From NCBI RefSeq assembly GCF_027244095.1, contig NC_069659.1, positions 30,784,501 through 30,848,500 of the forward strand: 64,000 bases of DNA, written 5' to 3'. Of this stretch, positions 51,000 to 62,289 are shown piece after piece. The notes under the pieces are model-generated. The model was given only the letters and a program-made list of their open reading frames with translations, had not been told where the DNA came from and made no database searches. Position 1 is the stretch's first letter; each line of letters opens with the position of its first letter. A program made the translations under genes and the position numbers. Origin of the DNA: Hemicordylus capensis (taxonomy: Eukaryota > Chordata > Lepidosauria > Squamata > Cordylidae).

Positions 51000-51810
51000 A
51001 CAGGGGCTGAGGGAGCAACTTTTATAGCACTTGAAAAATCAAGATTGCAAAAATTCTTTGGAAATGATATAAAGACAGACCCCATGAAACTTCTGCCTCA
51101 GACTTTGCTTTACAGCTCATGCTTTGCCCTGTAATAAAAACACATCTATCTGCCTCAAGATCACTACAAAGCCAAGCAAACGCTGTGAAGGCAGGCGAAG
51201 AGTTGTCAACAAAACTACTGGCATCAGGATGTCCAAGTAGCATTGACATTTAAATGCAAATTAAATTGAAACAACCCCCTGGCCAGCATCTTCAAGAATC
51301 ACACACCAGTAAGCAGAACTATTCATTATGCTGTTCTAGTTGCAGAGACCAAGAATTAATTCAACAGCTGACACATTACTGCCTGTCACTTCCACTAGCT
51401 CCCATTCTGCCAATGGTATTTTAGAAGCTTTCAAGCCAAATTAAAATGGATAAATGCTCTTTTGCCACTTATTTTGCCCTAGTAGCTGCCAAAAGTAAGA
51501 GCTTCAAGAATGGTCCACACATTTGAACTATAGGCAACCTACATGTTTGTCAAGTGACTGGGATTTATTTAGACCAACTAGAAATTGAAATGCAAATATG
51601 TAATTAACTTGCCAAACATTCTTCAAAAGTACTAAAGCATGACTTAATTTTATAACATGACATACTGTAAGACCCCAGTGCTTTCTTTCAGTTAGGTAAA
51701 ACACACTCAGCAGGACTGTGGTGCCACCATCTTAAATTTTCCTAAATGCAGTTTGGGGCCAGCATGCATGGGCCAAGCACTGTCAGGGACACATCACAGG
51801 CCTCTCACTT
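51000..51810. other. No firm feature (intron)
   Basis: A possible LINE zinc-motif remnant (CSCRDQELIQQLTHYC) lies at about 51336-51385, similar in spacing to 28755, but it is too short to call. Confidence 0.35.
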
Positions 51811-51820
51811 GATCCTAAGT

Positions 51821-51917
51821 CAGGGTTCTCAAATGTGGCTGCCTATATGGCCATTATAACTGAGGATTATGGGAGTTGAAGTCCAACAGCATCTGGGCCC
51901 ACATTTGAGAACCCCTG
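51821..51917. mobile_element. Fold-back hAT MITE with 8-bp target duplication
   Basis: A 97-bp element from CAGGGTTCTCAAATGTGG to CCCACATTTGAGAACCCCTG. The flanks TCCTAAGT and TCCTAAGC match at 7 of 8 bases. It has an internal deletion relative to the 140-bp copies. Confidence 0.9.
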
Positions 51918-52008
51918 TCCTAAGCAACACAATGCACTCCCATTTTAAGATGTTGTCTAAGCTTATGTCAAAACAGGGTATGCAAAAATATTTTTTGGAT
52001 CGCTTGAG

Positions 52009-52146
52009 CAGGGATTCTCAACGTTGGGTCCCCAAATGTTATTGGGCTTCAACTCCCATAATCCTCAACCAAAGGCCACTGGGGGTTGGGGATTATGGGA
52101 GTTGAAGTCCAATAACATCTGGGGAACCCAACACTGAGAATCTGTG
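52009..52146. mobile_element. Fold-back hAT MITE
   Basis: Starts CAGGGATTCTCAACGTTGGG and ends ACCCAACACTGAGAATCTGTG, with strong arms (CTTCAACTCCCATAATCC and GGATTATGGGAGTTGAAG). It is closest to the 6033 copy. The target duplication is eroded. Confidence 0.82.
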
Positions 52147-52944
52147 CTCTAGAGCATGTCTCCCACCACCACCAATCATTTGACCACTGAATCAATGAAA
52201 ACTGAAAAGCCAGGCAACAAATGAAACCGCATGGCCCTTAACCTGAGTCTGAAAGAGGTTTGTTTAACAATATCTTCCAACCTATTATGAAAAGGGTGCA
52301 ACAAAAGAGAGCACATAACATAAAAGCAAAAAACAGACTGTATTAGTCTGTGATCAACACAAAACTTGTTTTTTAAAACTCTGACAGAAGCAGAATAGAA
52401 ATCTTGCTAGCTATTTATTTAGTCAGATTTGTATGCCACCTTTCATTAAAATAATCTCAATGTGGTTTACAATATATTTATAGCAGGACAAAAAATAATT
52501 GAAATAGTACTAATATTAAATTTCAATATTAAAAATATCAATCTATTAAAGTTAAAAGACATTATAAAAGTTGTGTATAGAGATGATGGCTCAGCTATGA
52601 AATAAGGAACTTCACCTGTGTTTCAGTGGTGGTAACCTTGAGTTTAATCTTACCCATAATTTTTAATCCTAGAGTTGTAACCAAAGAGCAATGAAACATG
52701 GCTGAACCATACACTTTTATATCTTTCAGCCTGAAATAATTAGTGGCAACATTCCCAAATTTATGGCTGCCTGCTTTCATACTGCCTTTTCCATTTTCTT
52801 CTCAGCACAATGCTGTAATTTCTGGTGTAAAAGCCACTTTAGAGGTTATTTTAATTTGTTCAGTAAAAAAAATTAACCCCCCCTATTGAAACTTCTCAAC
52901 CATCTCAAAAACCAAAGTAGAAATCTGGATTAGTTCTGACACCA

Positions 52945-53182
52945 TAAAATCAGAAGAGCCCTACTGGATTAGACCAATAGCTTATGCAGTCCAGCATCCT
53001 GTTTCCTATAGTGGCCAACCAGATGTGTCTAGGAAGCCTGCAATCAGGAGAGGAAGGTATAAAACCTTTCCTGTCGTTGCTCCCCGCAACTGGTATTCAG
53101 AGGCATTAATCATTACTAGCAGCCATTGACAGACTTGCCCTCCACAAATTTGTCTAATCTCCTTTTAAAGCCATCTAAACCA
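52945..53182 (-). mobile_element. CR1 LINE 3' end
   Basis: GAAGAGCCCTACTGGATTAG, then CAGTCCAGCATCCTGTTTCC, then CAACTGGTATTCAGAGGC, then CTCCTTTTAAAGCCATC is the reversed CR1 3' UTR and the FKGD-like end of ORF2. Confidence 0.85.
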
Positions 53183-54108
53183 AATGACTAAACTAATGCC
53201 AATGGGTATAGCAACCAGGCTCAGCATGTATAATGAAGATACTGAAGTGGTGTATAGCTTCTGCCTTTTAGGATCGACCATCAACAGTGAAGGATCCAGC
53301 AGTCAAGAAATACGCTGCAGACTAGCACTTGGTAGGGTTGCAATGAAGGCTTTGGAAAGGATATTTAGATGCCATGATGTGTCTATACCTACAAAGATTA
53401 GAATTGTTCGGAAAAGGGTTTTTCCTGTGACACTCTACAGATGGGAAAGCTGGACTTTGAAGAAGAAAGATAGAAAAAGTATTAACACTTTTGAACCTGG
53501 GTGCTGGAGAAGACTTTTGAGGATACCATGGACAGCTAGGAAAACAATCAAATGGATCATAGAACAAATCAAACCAAAATTTTCACTTGAAGCACAAATG
53601 ACCAGGCTCAAACTATCATACTTTGGACACATTATGCAAAGACCCAGCTCCCTTGAGAAGTCCAGAATGCTGGGAAAAGTTGAAGTAAAGAGAAGAGGAC
53701 AACCAGCAGCAAGGTCGATTGACTCGATTACGAAAACAATGAATGCACCACTGAGAGACCTTAAAAGTCAAGTTAAGAACATAAGCCTACAGGCAGGAGT
53801 TGAGGACATGCCCTCTCTCCTGCTGTTACTCCCCTGCAACTGGTACTCAGAGGCATCCTGCCTCTGAGGCTGGAGGTGGCCTATAGCTCTCCAACTAGTA
53901 GCCATTGATAGACCTCTCCTCCATGAAATTATCCAAACCCCTCTTAAAGCCATCCAGGTTGGATGTCACATCTTGTGGCAGAGAATTCCACAAGTTGATT
54001 ATGCACTGTGTGAAAAAGTATTTCCGTTTGTTGAAGTTCAAGACAGATCATCCTGGAGAGAATCTATCTATCTATGTGATTGCTAAGAGTCAACAATGAC
54101 ACTTAATG
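53183..54108 (+). mobile_element. BovB LINE 3' part, long open frame, split by a CR1
   Basis: The frame from 53184 reads SFCLLGSTINSEGSSSQEI, then GCWRRLLRIPWTARKTIKW, then SYFGHIMQRPSSLEKSRM and is open to the insertion at about 53775. The remaining 3' tail (GACAGATCATCCTGGAGAG, then CAATGACACTTAATG) follows at 54033-54108. It is the least damaged BovB C-terminus here, but only a fragment. Confidence 0.9.
53775..54032 (-). mobile_element. CR1 LINE 3' end inserted in a BovB
   Basis: AGAACATAAGCCTACAGGCAG, then GACATGCCCTCTCTCCTGC, then GGCATCCTGCCTCTGAGGC, then GTGTGAAAAAGTATTTCCG: near-consensus CR1 3' UTR in reverse. AAGTT lies at both borders, a possible short target duplication. Confidence 0.87.
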
Positions 54109-54294
54109 AATCAAAACCGAAGGCTACGGCCATATCTTGTGTTAGGTGATGGCCATTAGCTTAGCTGGCTGTAAAAGTCAAAGCTCCAACCCCAGATCAT
54201 TTTGGTTGACCACCTCAGATCAAATAAGGTTTGCCTCAAAAATCCCTAAGTATAGCATCCTCTCACTACTTGTAAATAGCTGCTTGCCTCATCT

Positions 54295-54370
54295 ACTACT
54301 ACAAATTTTTATATACCGCTCTTCAACCAAAGTTCTCAAAGCGTTTTACATAGAAATATAAACAATACAT
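54295..54370 (-). mobile_element. 3' tail of the 'TGTGAGCCCTTTGG' family
   Basis: TATATACCGCTCTTCAACCAA, then TTCTCAAAGCGTTTTACATAG, only the terminal part. A longer relative lies at 56372-56500. Confidence 0.55.
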
Positions 54371-54374
54371 AAAT

Positions 54375-55390
54375 ACATCATTTCCTGTAGCGAATACCCA
54401 GTTCTGACATTAACTTTAAAAAGTGGTTCAATAACCGGTTCAGTTATGCGTCATGCAGAATAAGATCAAATGTGGAATGTAATTCTATCAAATGATTAAC
54501 CATTTTTCTCAAGCTAAATAGGTATTTTTAAAAACTGCTTATTTTTGAATGTTAGTTTTGCAGGCTCTGGTGGGGGAGCGGGGGACACCTTCTAATCAGG
54601 TTTTGAGGGTTGGGTTCAGGTTGGACTCTACTTCCTGAGTTGATCACTTTTTAAGCCTTCTTCTATGTTCCATTAATCTTAATTGATATAATGAAGCTAC
54701 TATTCACAACCAAAGTCTATGGATCTGTGGTGCATAAAGATGAAACTAGAACCAACTCCTATACATCGTGCCCTAACATGTTAAAAGGAAAAGACACCTC
54801 CCTAGAATTTGGTGTGCAAGAGAGAATGTTCAAAGAAAACAAATATGAAAGAGCTCTGAACATTTTCTAAGTGATTATAAAGGCTTTACTTGCATTTTAG
54901 TTATTTAGTGGGTGCATAATTGCCCAATCTACTCTGGAGATTTGCTCTTTGCAGCATAGTTTTTGCAGACTTTCCCAGGCATATTTAATAACACTTTCCC
55001 ATTATAAAAACAAGTATTTCCTCTCATTTCCCAGAGTTTATGCTATATTTAGCTGCTCGCTGAACTTCAGTTGCCTCTACATAAGACCAAATCCTAGAAG
55101 GCTCTTGGCATGGATTACTTATAGCTGACTCCATTAATCCTCCCAAATAAACATCATCCTCATATGTAAACCATTCCTATACTGAGTTCAATAAGAATAA
55201 TATCTTGCTTGACAACTGTATCTTCTACAAATTATAATTAAACAAGCGATCACTGTTGTGGCCCGTTTGCCCAAGCCAAAGGATTTAAATTCTGAAGTGT
55301 TTAAAATGTAGTATCATCCACATATTAGTTTCCAGAAGCCTAAAAATACCGAATCAAAGCTTTCTTAGATGAAGAATACTTTAACTCTGT
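54375..55390. other. No recognised gene or repeat (intron)
   Basis: A/T-rich intron sequence with no conserved frame. Confidence 0.4.
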
Positions 55391-55990
55391 TTAATTTTAA
55401 TCTGAAATAAATAAAACAAAAACAAAAACAAACATTATTTGTAAACTGCCCCATAACAAGTTGTTCTCTAGGTGGCTCACAACAACACAACAATAAAAAA
55501 CATTCAATTAAAACACATCACAAAACAAATTACAATATATAACAGAAAATATAAAATACAGTACCAAAGTTATTTCACTTAAAACGTTATCTGTGCAGTA
55601 GCAAAGCAATGCTTCCATCAGAAACAATGGAAGTAGCTCTGTGCAACTACCCAGATGGTGTTTTCAATCATTGCACAACTGCCCTGTTGCACAACACCGC
55701 CAGGGCTGACTTTCATATAGTGTAGCAGCCTCAGTAGGCCCCTAACACCAGTATACTGCTGTGTGGAATGTCAACCAGTGTTCCCTCTAAGGCATGCGCT
55801 CACACATTTTTTGATGTTCGCTCAGTTAATTTTCGATCCCACTCAGGTTTAATCAGGAAGGCTCCATTCTGAATGCATGTGTGCACACAATGCCTTGATA
55901 CTGCCGCCCAGAACAAAATTGATTCTGCACACAGGTGGAAAAAAAATTAGAGAGAATACTGATGTCAACCTGTGAACATAACTTCGATAT

Positions 55991-56122
55991 CAGGAGTAGG
56001 CAACCCTGGCTCTCCAGCTGCTGCTGAACTACAACTCCCATCATCCCCAGCCACAATTTATTGTGGCTGGGGGTGATGGGAGTTGTTAACAACAGCTGGA
56101 GAGCCAAGGTTGCCTACTCCTG
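55991..56122. mobile_element. Fold-back hAT MITE
   Basis: CAGGAGTAGGCAACCCTGGC at the left and CCAAGGTTGCCTACTCCTG at the right. The flanks TTCGATAT and TTGTATAC keep 5 of 8 bases, so it is older than 23853. Confidence 0.85.
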
Positions 56123-56371
56123 TTGTATACCATGGATGCCTGCAGAATAGAGTGGTTACCAACCTGGGGGCTGCCTGTTCTGTCTCCATTAGAGGGGATG
56201 AGGGTCATGCCTATGTATAAACATACATACAGGGCACATTCCAACCAAAGGTCAAGCACTTTAAGTCCAAGTGATTTCAATGGAAAAGTTAAACAGCTGC
56301 TTTTAAAAGTCCCCCATTGAAATCAATGGGGCTTAACATGGGCTGGGTTGCATTTCACAGCATTTACGAAT

Positions 56372-56500
56372 ACAACCAATATTTCATATACTGCTTTTCA
56401 ACCAAAGTTCCCAAAGCGTGTTACATACATTAAAAAAGTAATGTAAGATAGCAGCAACAGCCACTGGAGGGATGCTGTGCTGGGGATGGTTTTAGATTTT
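56372..56500 (-). mobile_element. LINE/SINE 3' fragment, 'TGTGAGCCCTTTGG' family
   Basis: CATATACTGCTTTTCAACCAA, then GTTCCCAAAGCGTGTTACAT, then CAACAGCCACTGGAGGGATGC. It ends about 65 bp from the CWF19L2 56566 donor. Confidence 0.6.
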
Positions 56501-56565
56501 ATTATAAAGGCAGTTAAGTCCAGAGATACTAACATGGCCCACATCAAATCTGAAATTTTGCCCAC

Positions 56566-56682
56566 CTGAATTTCCTCCCAGATGTCTTCATCGAGAAGAG
56601 TAGCTGCAGTATAGTGCTGCATCGGAGCTATCAGGCAATGGCCTTCAGTCAGAGACTGGTAGTTTGGCAATGATAAGTATAC
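56566..56682 (-). CDS. CWF19L2: CWF19L2 internal exon (HIT-like motif, 39 codons)
   Basis: The acceptor TTTAG precedes GTATAC at 56682 and the exon ends at CAG before GTGGGC. The translation begins [16 protein letters not shown] and ends [11 protein letters not shown]. The [15 protein letters not shown] segment aligns with the HIT-like nucleotide-binding block of the CwfJ_C_1 domain. From memory, other vertebrates have two histidines where this sequence has QHY. The length is exactly 117 nt and both ends are phase 0. The frame continues from the previous exon's GNK and into IFRKTL of the next, as the family requires. Confidence 0.94.
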
Positions 56683-56922
56683 CTAAAGAGAAGGGGGGAA
56701 ATACACAAGGTTTCATCTTCTCGTTGCACTGTTCATTTTTAACATAACTGATGCCAATTTCATTTAATTGATTAATTAATGGAGTGGTTTCTTAATTCCC
56801 CAACACCCCTCTCTGAAAACAAGGTAGGGTCAAATTAGATGCGACCATCTGAAGAGACCATGGCAGACCAAGTATCTTTCAGAAGGGTCTGCCCCAATCA
56901 CAGAGAAAGCAGAAACTGGGAT

Positions 56923-57095
56923 GGGGCCACAGTTTGGTGGCAGAGCATCTGTTTTGCACGCAGAAGGCCCCAGGATCAATCCCTAACATCTCCAGGTAGG
57001 GCGGGGAAAGACTCCTGCCTGAAACCTTGGAGAGTCACTGCCAGTCAGGGTAGATAATATTGAGTCTGACTCAGTATAAGACAGCTTTCTCTGTT
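56923..57095 (+). mobile_element. tRNA-derived SINE
   Basis: Head GGGGCCACAGTTTGGTGGCAG, B-box-like CAGGATCAATCCCTAAC, body ACTCCTGCCTGAAACCTTGG, and 3' end CAGTATAAGACAGCTTTCTC. Confidence 0.8.
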
Positions 57096-57340
57096 GTTGC
57101 AGAGTCTATGCAGTTCTAAGAGCTAAAGAATAGCATAGGCAAGACTGCCTTCCCTTGGCCACCCACAGCCAGCCCTTCCCATAACCCTTCTCCTATCATC
57201 ACTTTCCAGCTAAGCTCCAAAACTGGAAGCAAGCCTGGTGAGAAGGAAAATATATCAGGGGGTGAGATGTGTGGAGGGAACAGATCAGCGACAATTTAGC
57301 ACTCTTTGTCTGTATGCTCCTAGAATTGGACAATCTTAAG

Positions 57341-57631
57341 AGAGGAGAACTGGTCTTCTGGTAGCAAGCATGACTTGTCCCCTTGGCTAAGCAGGGTCCA
57401 CCCTGGTTGCATATGAAAGGGAGACTTGATGTGTGAGCACTGTAAGATATTCCCGTTAGGGGATGGAGCCACTCTGGGAAGAGCAGAAGGTTCCAAGTTC
57501 CCTCCTTGGCATCTCCAAGATAGGGCTGAGAGAGATTCCTGCCTGCAACCTTGGAGAAGTCTGTGTAGACAATCCTGATCGAGATGGACCTATGGTCTGA
57601 CTCAGTATATCACAGCTTCCTATTGTTCCTA
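57341..57631 (+). mobile_element. 5S/tRNA chimeric SINE
   Basis: AGAACTGGTCTTCTGGTAGC, then TTGGCTAAGCAGGGTCCACC, then GGGAGACTTGATGTGTGAGC, then TTCCCGTTAGGGGATGGAGC, with the 3' end CTCAGTATATCACAGCTTCC. About 15 bp are missing from the GAGAAGCCACTGCCAG part. Confidence 0.86.
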
Positions 57632-57670
57632 ACCTAAGCCCCACTATGGTCTGTTGTCATCATGTCTACT

Positions 57671-57810
57671 AGTGTGATTGATTAAGTGCCTTCAAGTCGG
57701 TGTAGACTCTTAGAGACCACATAGATAGATTCTCTCCAGAATGATTTGTCTTCAATTTGTCCTTTTTGCTCTCTCATTCCTTGCTGTCATAATCAAGTCC
57801 ATCCTAGTCT
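57671..57810 (-). mobile_element. BovB LINE 3' tail
   Basis: The minus strand ends GTCTACACCGACTTGAAGG, then CACTTAATCAATCAC, after CAAATTGAAGACAAATCATTC and the DLITTM-like codons. Confidence 0.85.
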
Positions 57811-58287
57811 TAGTTAAATTAGTTCTTGCAGTTGTGAGAAGTTTCAATTTATTAAATGGGAGGAAAAATAATATCTAGATTTGCTTGACAGTAACTGTAA
57901 CTTTGAATAATTATGCTACATACGTTTCATATCATTAGAAGACTACACAGCTTGGAAATTTTTATTTACTTTATAGTTTTTGAAAAACACATCAATATCA
58001 ACTGCAAGCCCGTTCCTTAGCCCTGGGCCCACCCCACCCCTCCTTCCCTGGTGTTTGAGTTGTAAGGCCTCATAATTCCAATGGATGAATAGATCTTCCC
58101 CATGTCGAAACATGTATATTCATCTGGTCTACTTCAACCTTGCTTTCATCTGCAAATTCTGAAAATGATAGCCAGAATTTAAGACAACTCATTGTTGATT
58201 GTGTTTTGGTGCTTCAGCTTTAACTTCGTTGACAGCATTTTACTCATCTATCTCTCTCAAAAATTTCTGTTGTAGCAATTACAGTCT

Positions 58288-58289
<2 letters not shown>

Positions 58290-58322
<33 letters not shown>
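58290..58322 (+). repeat. (CA)n microsatellite
   Basis: A 33-bp uninterrupted CA run. Confidence 0.95.
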
Positions 58323-58325
<3 letters not shown>

Positions 58326-58329
58326 AAAC

Positions 58330-59050
58330 ATATTTTATTCTACAGTCAGTCGAGGGCCTTTTTAATCTATATAAATGCTATGTCAGATATTTCCAGAGAG
58401 GAGCAACCTAATGGGTTTTATTGCATAATGAGAACACCAGAAGTGCTACACTTAGAGCTGCAATTTCATGCAAACCTGATTCAGCCTAGGCTTTATAGTT
58501 GCAAAATAATTCAAGGAAATCCTCCTAGGAGCAGTTAGACTTGCCTTTGTATGTAGTTATACTATGCAGTCATAACACTTAAAAATTATAGGCCCAGGTA
58601 ACCGTTTTCTGTCAGTGTGTGCACACAAAAATCACTGAGGAGTCTGGAACCTGCCTCCCCAAGATTTTCTGCCTTTATTAATGTGCCTCCACACAAAGAG
58701 AGCTGAAAACTCTTCTTTTTTAAACAGGTGTTGGGAGCTAAAGTTATCTGTGTTCAAAGGGTGAAAGCAACTGTGCTTAATCTTACTTCTTCATGGCCTC
58801 ATGTCATGTTCTGTTATACCTTCACTGCTCTTTACAGAACTACACCTCTTCTCCTCTAAGTTCACCACTTCTTACTAAGAATTCCAAGTTCCCCTAAATT
58901 AAAATATTGTTGATCAGAATAAAAACACAATGAAAAATGAACAAATATGCATATTTAGTGACACAGTCTCATCATTCAATTGAAGCACTATATATTGGGG
59001 GGGGGGATTTGGGGCAGTTGGTTTTTATTGTGGGGGGCAGAGTTCAATCT
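58330..59050. other. No recognised gene or repeat (intron)
   Basis: Unremarkable intron sequence. A G run lies at about 58998-59007. Confidence 0.4.
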
Positions 59051-59209
59051 CACCACACTGACTACAAATATTATTTATTTATAACATTTATAAACCGCCC
59101 CCTCCAGAGGCTCTAGGCAGTGTACAACTTTTTAAAAAGACATGAAACCCACAATTCAAACACAGTGCTAAAAACACTATAAAAACAATTCAAAAATAGT
59201 CTGTAACAG

Positions 59210-59347
59210 CAGTGGTTCCCAGACTGGGGGCCCCCAGATGTTACTGAAGTACAACTCCCATCTTCCCAAGCTAACGTGTATTGTCGCTGTGGAGGATGGG
59301 AGTTGCAGTTCAGCAACATCCGGAGTACCACCAGTTAGAAACCCCTG
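59210..59347. mobile_element. Fold-back hAT MITE
   Basis: CAGTGGTTCCCAGACTGGGG to CCAGTTAGAAACCCCTG. The flanks TGTAACAG and TGTTACAC keep 6 of 8 bases. The arms are more diverged than in most copies. Confidence 0.82.
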
Positions 59348-59452
59348 TGTTACACGATACCATCCAACCATATAAAGAACCCAACAATCTTATACCGTCA
59401 TCCCTCGCCAACTGTTACAGTTCCATTCTGGCAAAACCTCGCCATTCTCAGG

Positions 59453-60358
59453 AGATCGGAGAGGATGAAGAGAGGAGGGGGCTAGATCCTGTCAGCTCCC
59501 TGACCTCTCCTGACGAACAACAGCCGTCTCACCCTGCCTGCGCATTCCTATCTTGGCTGAGGTGGTTTGTTTTTGCAGCCCCAGACCTTCTGAAGGAGCG
59601 GCTTGGGGCAGCGTGATTGCTGCCCTATTCCACCTGTGCCTTCTATCTGAGTGCTTGACTTGCTCCACCTGTCCCCAAGGATCAGAGATCTCTCATGAGA
59701 GGAGAGATTTCTGGAGTCCTTGGCAGCATATATTGAAGGGAGGCACGCTGGCGGCATAGCTGGCGGGCCGCCTGTAGGCGGCCTCCGTAGCAGGCCACCA
59801 ATGGGGGCCGGCCTTTGGTGTGGGACTGGGGTCTGGGGGGCAGTTATAAGATGGGGTTGGAGGTCTGGGTTGAATGTTGTTAGTCCTTCCTTTTTATTGG
59901 GTTGTGCCAGGCCTTTTGTTGTCATGTGTTTGGGCCTTAGAGAGTGCCTTCTTTAGTATAAACCCCATCGCTCGTTGAGGTCATCTGGAGAGGTCCGTCT
60001 CCAGTTACCACCGGTACGTCTGGTGACGACTCAGAATTAGGCCTATTTTGTAGCTGCTCCTGGTCTATGGAATGCACTCCTGGCAGATATCCGCAGTTTA
60101 GGCTCGCTGTTGGCCTTTAAGAGAGGCCTAAAAACTTATTTGTTTGGCCTGGCCTTCCAAGGCTTGTAAACTGTTGTGGTTTTCTAAAAGTATTTTAATT
60201 GGTTTTAAATGGTTTTAATTGTTTTTGAATTGTTTTTATATTGTTTTGAGCACCAAGTTTTCAATTGTGTGTTTTTATGTCTTTTAGAAATTGTTGTACA
60301 CCACCCAGAGCCTCTGGATGGGGCAGTTTATAAATGTAAGAAATAATAAAAAATAATA
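59453..60358 (+). mobile_element. L2-derived insertion: unknown 5' part joined to L2 3' end
   Basis: From about 59970 the sequence is the L2 ORF2 C-terminus and tail (GGTCCGTCTCCAGTTACC, then GGAATGCACTCCTGG, then AAAACTTATTTGTTTGGCC). The 510 bp before it (GGAGATCGGAGAGGATGAAG to AGTATAAACCCC) match nothing else here and may be L2 5' UTR. In that case the element has lost nearly all its coding sequence. Confidence 0.6.
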
Positions 60359-60533
60359 ATAATTGGCAAATTCACCGTTGGCGAGGCATTAAATCTATGG
60401 GAAATGGGGTTAGGGGAACCACAACTGCAAAAAGACCTAAAAAGAAAGAAAAATACAAAAACATTGCTAAAAAAAAATCACAAAAAAATATTGTTATATC
60501 GCCAAGAGTCACCAAGAGGAATGAGCATATTAG

Positions 60534-60836
60534 CATAGGAAGCTGCCATATACTCAGTCAGACCATAGGTCCATCTCGCTCAGTATTGTCTACACAGACT
60601 GGCAGTGGCTTCTCCAAGGTTGCAGGCAGGAATCTCTCTCAGCCCTATCTTGGAGATGCCAGGGATGAAACTTGGAACCTAGATGCTCTTCCCAGAGCGG
60701 CTCCATCCCCCAAGGGGAATAACTTACAGTGCTCACACATCAAGTCTCCCATTCATATGCAATCAGGGTGGACCCTGCTTAGCTAAGGGGACATATCATG
60801 CTTACTACCACAAGACCAGCTCTCCTCTCCAGATCA
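60534..60836 (-). mobile_element. 5S/tRNA chimeric SINE, near full length
   Basis: The minus strand starts AGGAGAGCTGGTCTTGTGG, shows TTAGCTAAGCAGGGTCCACC and TATGAATGGGAGACTTG, and ends TATATGGCAGCTTCCTATGC. It is probably the best-preserved copy of the 5S-head subfamily in this window. Confidence 0.88.
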
Positions 60837-61102
60837 AATCTCTGGAAAAATTTTGAACCCCCGCCAAAATCACTCAAAGGCATTTTAAATTGGCAAGGGA
60901 CAGCAAGGGTCACCAAGAGGGATGAGCAGACTGAACCTCTGAACCCTCCAAAATTGTTGGAACCTGCCCCAACTAAAAAAAATAACCCCTCACCAACTAC
61001 AGATACTCGGGTCACGGTGGGCAAGACCTGTCAAAAACTCGTATTCACATCTACTGAACACCACAGTTTGTAAAACCATGGTTGGCAAAGGATGACTGTA
61101 TA

Positions 61103-61460
61103 CAGCTGCACCTGATTATCTGCGGGGGTTCCGTTCCCACATATTAACATGGGTAATGAAACCATGAGTCTATGGGATCATGGGGGTTCAGTTCCCAAGT
61201 GCCAAAAAAAGAGCAAAAAGCCAAATGAACGTGCCCTACTGGGCCAATGAAGTACCCTACCGTGCTTTGCGCGCCTTTGGGAGTCCAAGGATGCTCCCCG
61301 CCCCAAGTACCAGAAATTCCTTGAAAAATTATGTTGTTTTTTTTAAAAAATTAAACAAATGAGCCATAAAATGGCTCCTGCGCTCAAAATGGCGACCGGA
61401 AATAACCTCTGAGGTCATTTCCAGCCACCCCCAACCCACAGATACGTGGAGATTGGGAAA
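61103..61460. mobile_element. Tigger-like element fragment
   Basis: CAGCTGCACCTGATTATCTG, then CGGGGGTTCCGTTCCC resembles the start of the 34314 element. It abuts the preceding Tigger-like element at a shared TATA. The right end cannot be fixed. Confidence 0.5.
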
Positions 61461-61464
61461 AGGA

Positions 61465-62285
61465 ACTGGTCTGCTTGAACCTTGAAGAATTTATAGTACC
61501 CAGAAGGTTGGCATTAAGACTTGGGGAGATGCCGCCTTTTGTTGTAAGTACATTTGTATACATAATATATATGTCTATAAAACAAGGTCCACACACTAAT
61601 AAGGTAGTGATTTGTACATATTTGAGGGACTTACCAGGTAAGCAGGTAAAAAGTACATACATTTGTAAAAAAAATTTTAAAAGGCACCTGCCCAAACACA
61701 ACCCTGTGAGTTTATGGGACCTATCATATGCTGAAGGAATAGAGATGAATACTAGATAAGCTCATATCATTGACTGCAGAGGGAACTTGCAGTTTCCTGT
61801 TGAACACCAAAGACAATAACTCCTGCTTTTGCTGCTCCTTCTTGTTGCAGGGGGTGGTGGAGGGAGAGGGGAATGTCCAATCACATCTATACTAAAACTC
61901 TGTATGTCTCCATGGTTTCCTATGGGCAGCTCTCATGACTGCCCAAGAAGAGAGGGGAAAAAGCAGGGTGGAACTATGGAAACTGAGCACATGGTGGGAG
62001 TCTAGCAATTAAGCCTATGATCCTACTCAGATTCCATCCCTAGTTTTCCATCCCCAGGTTCACATCCTACTCAGATTCCGTCCCCAGTTTTGAAACGAGG
62101 TAGGAAGAAAAATCATCCTACCCAGCTGGAGCGTAGCTCATGATCGAACTCTCAGCCTCCGACCTTTTCACCGACAAGAAATTAAAGATTGGGAGCACGC
62201 ACAGCTCTTGAATTAGGATCGAAGGCTTCTTCTACCCTAATACAGCCCAAGAAAATGAAAATGATGCCAGGTTTGGGGAGAGTAA
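61465..62285. other. No recognised gene or repeat (intron)
   Basis: No conserved frame or repeat found. A local duplication of CATCCTACTCAGATTCCRTCCC occurs at about 62020-62090. Confidence 0.4.
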
Positions 62286-62289
62286 ATTG

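Larger units (their letters stand above)
59395..61098. mobile_element. Tigger-like Tc1/mariner element carrying two later insertions
   Basis: The left end CCGTCATCCCTCGCCAACTG and right end GGTTGGCAAAGGATGACTG are inverted repeats flanked by TA. The right end is nearly the same as in the 337-bp element at 30497. Once the L2 derivative (about 59453-60358) and the SINE (60534-60836) are set aside, about 500 bp remain, with no transposase frame. Confidence 0.72.

Noticed and set aside
60534-60836. Possible 5S rRNA gene
   Set aside because: Only the internal promoter blocks resemble 5S rRNA; the rest is SINE body, and the head repeats at several sites in the window.
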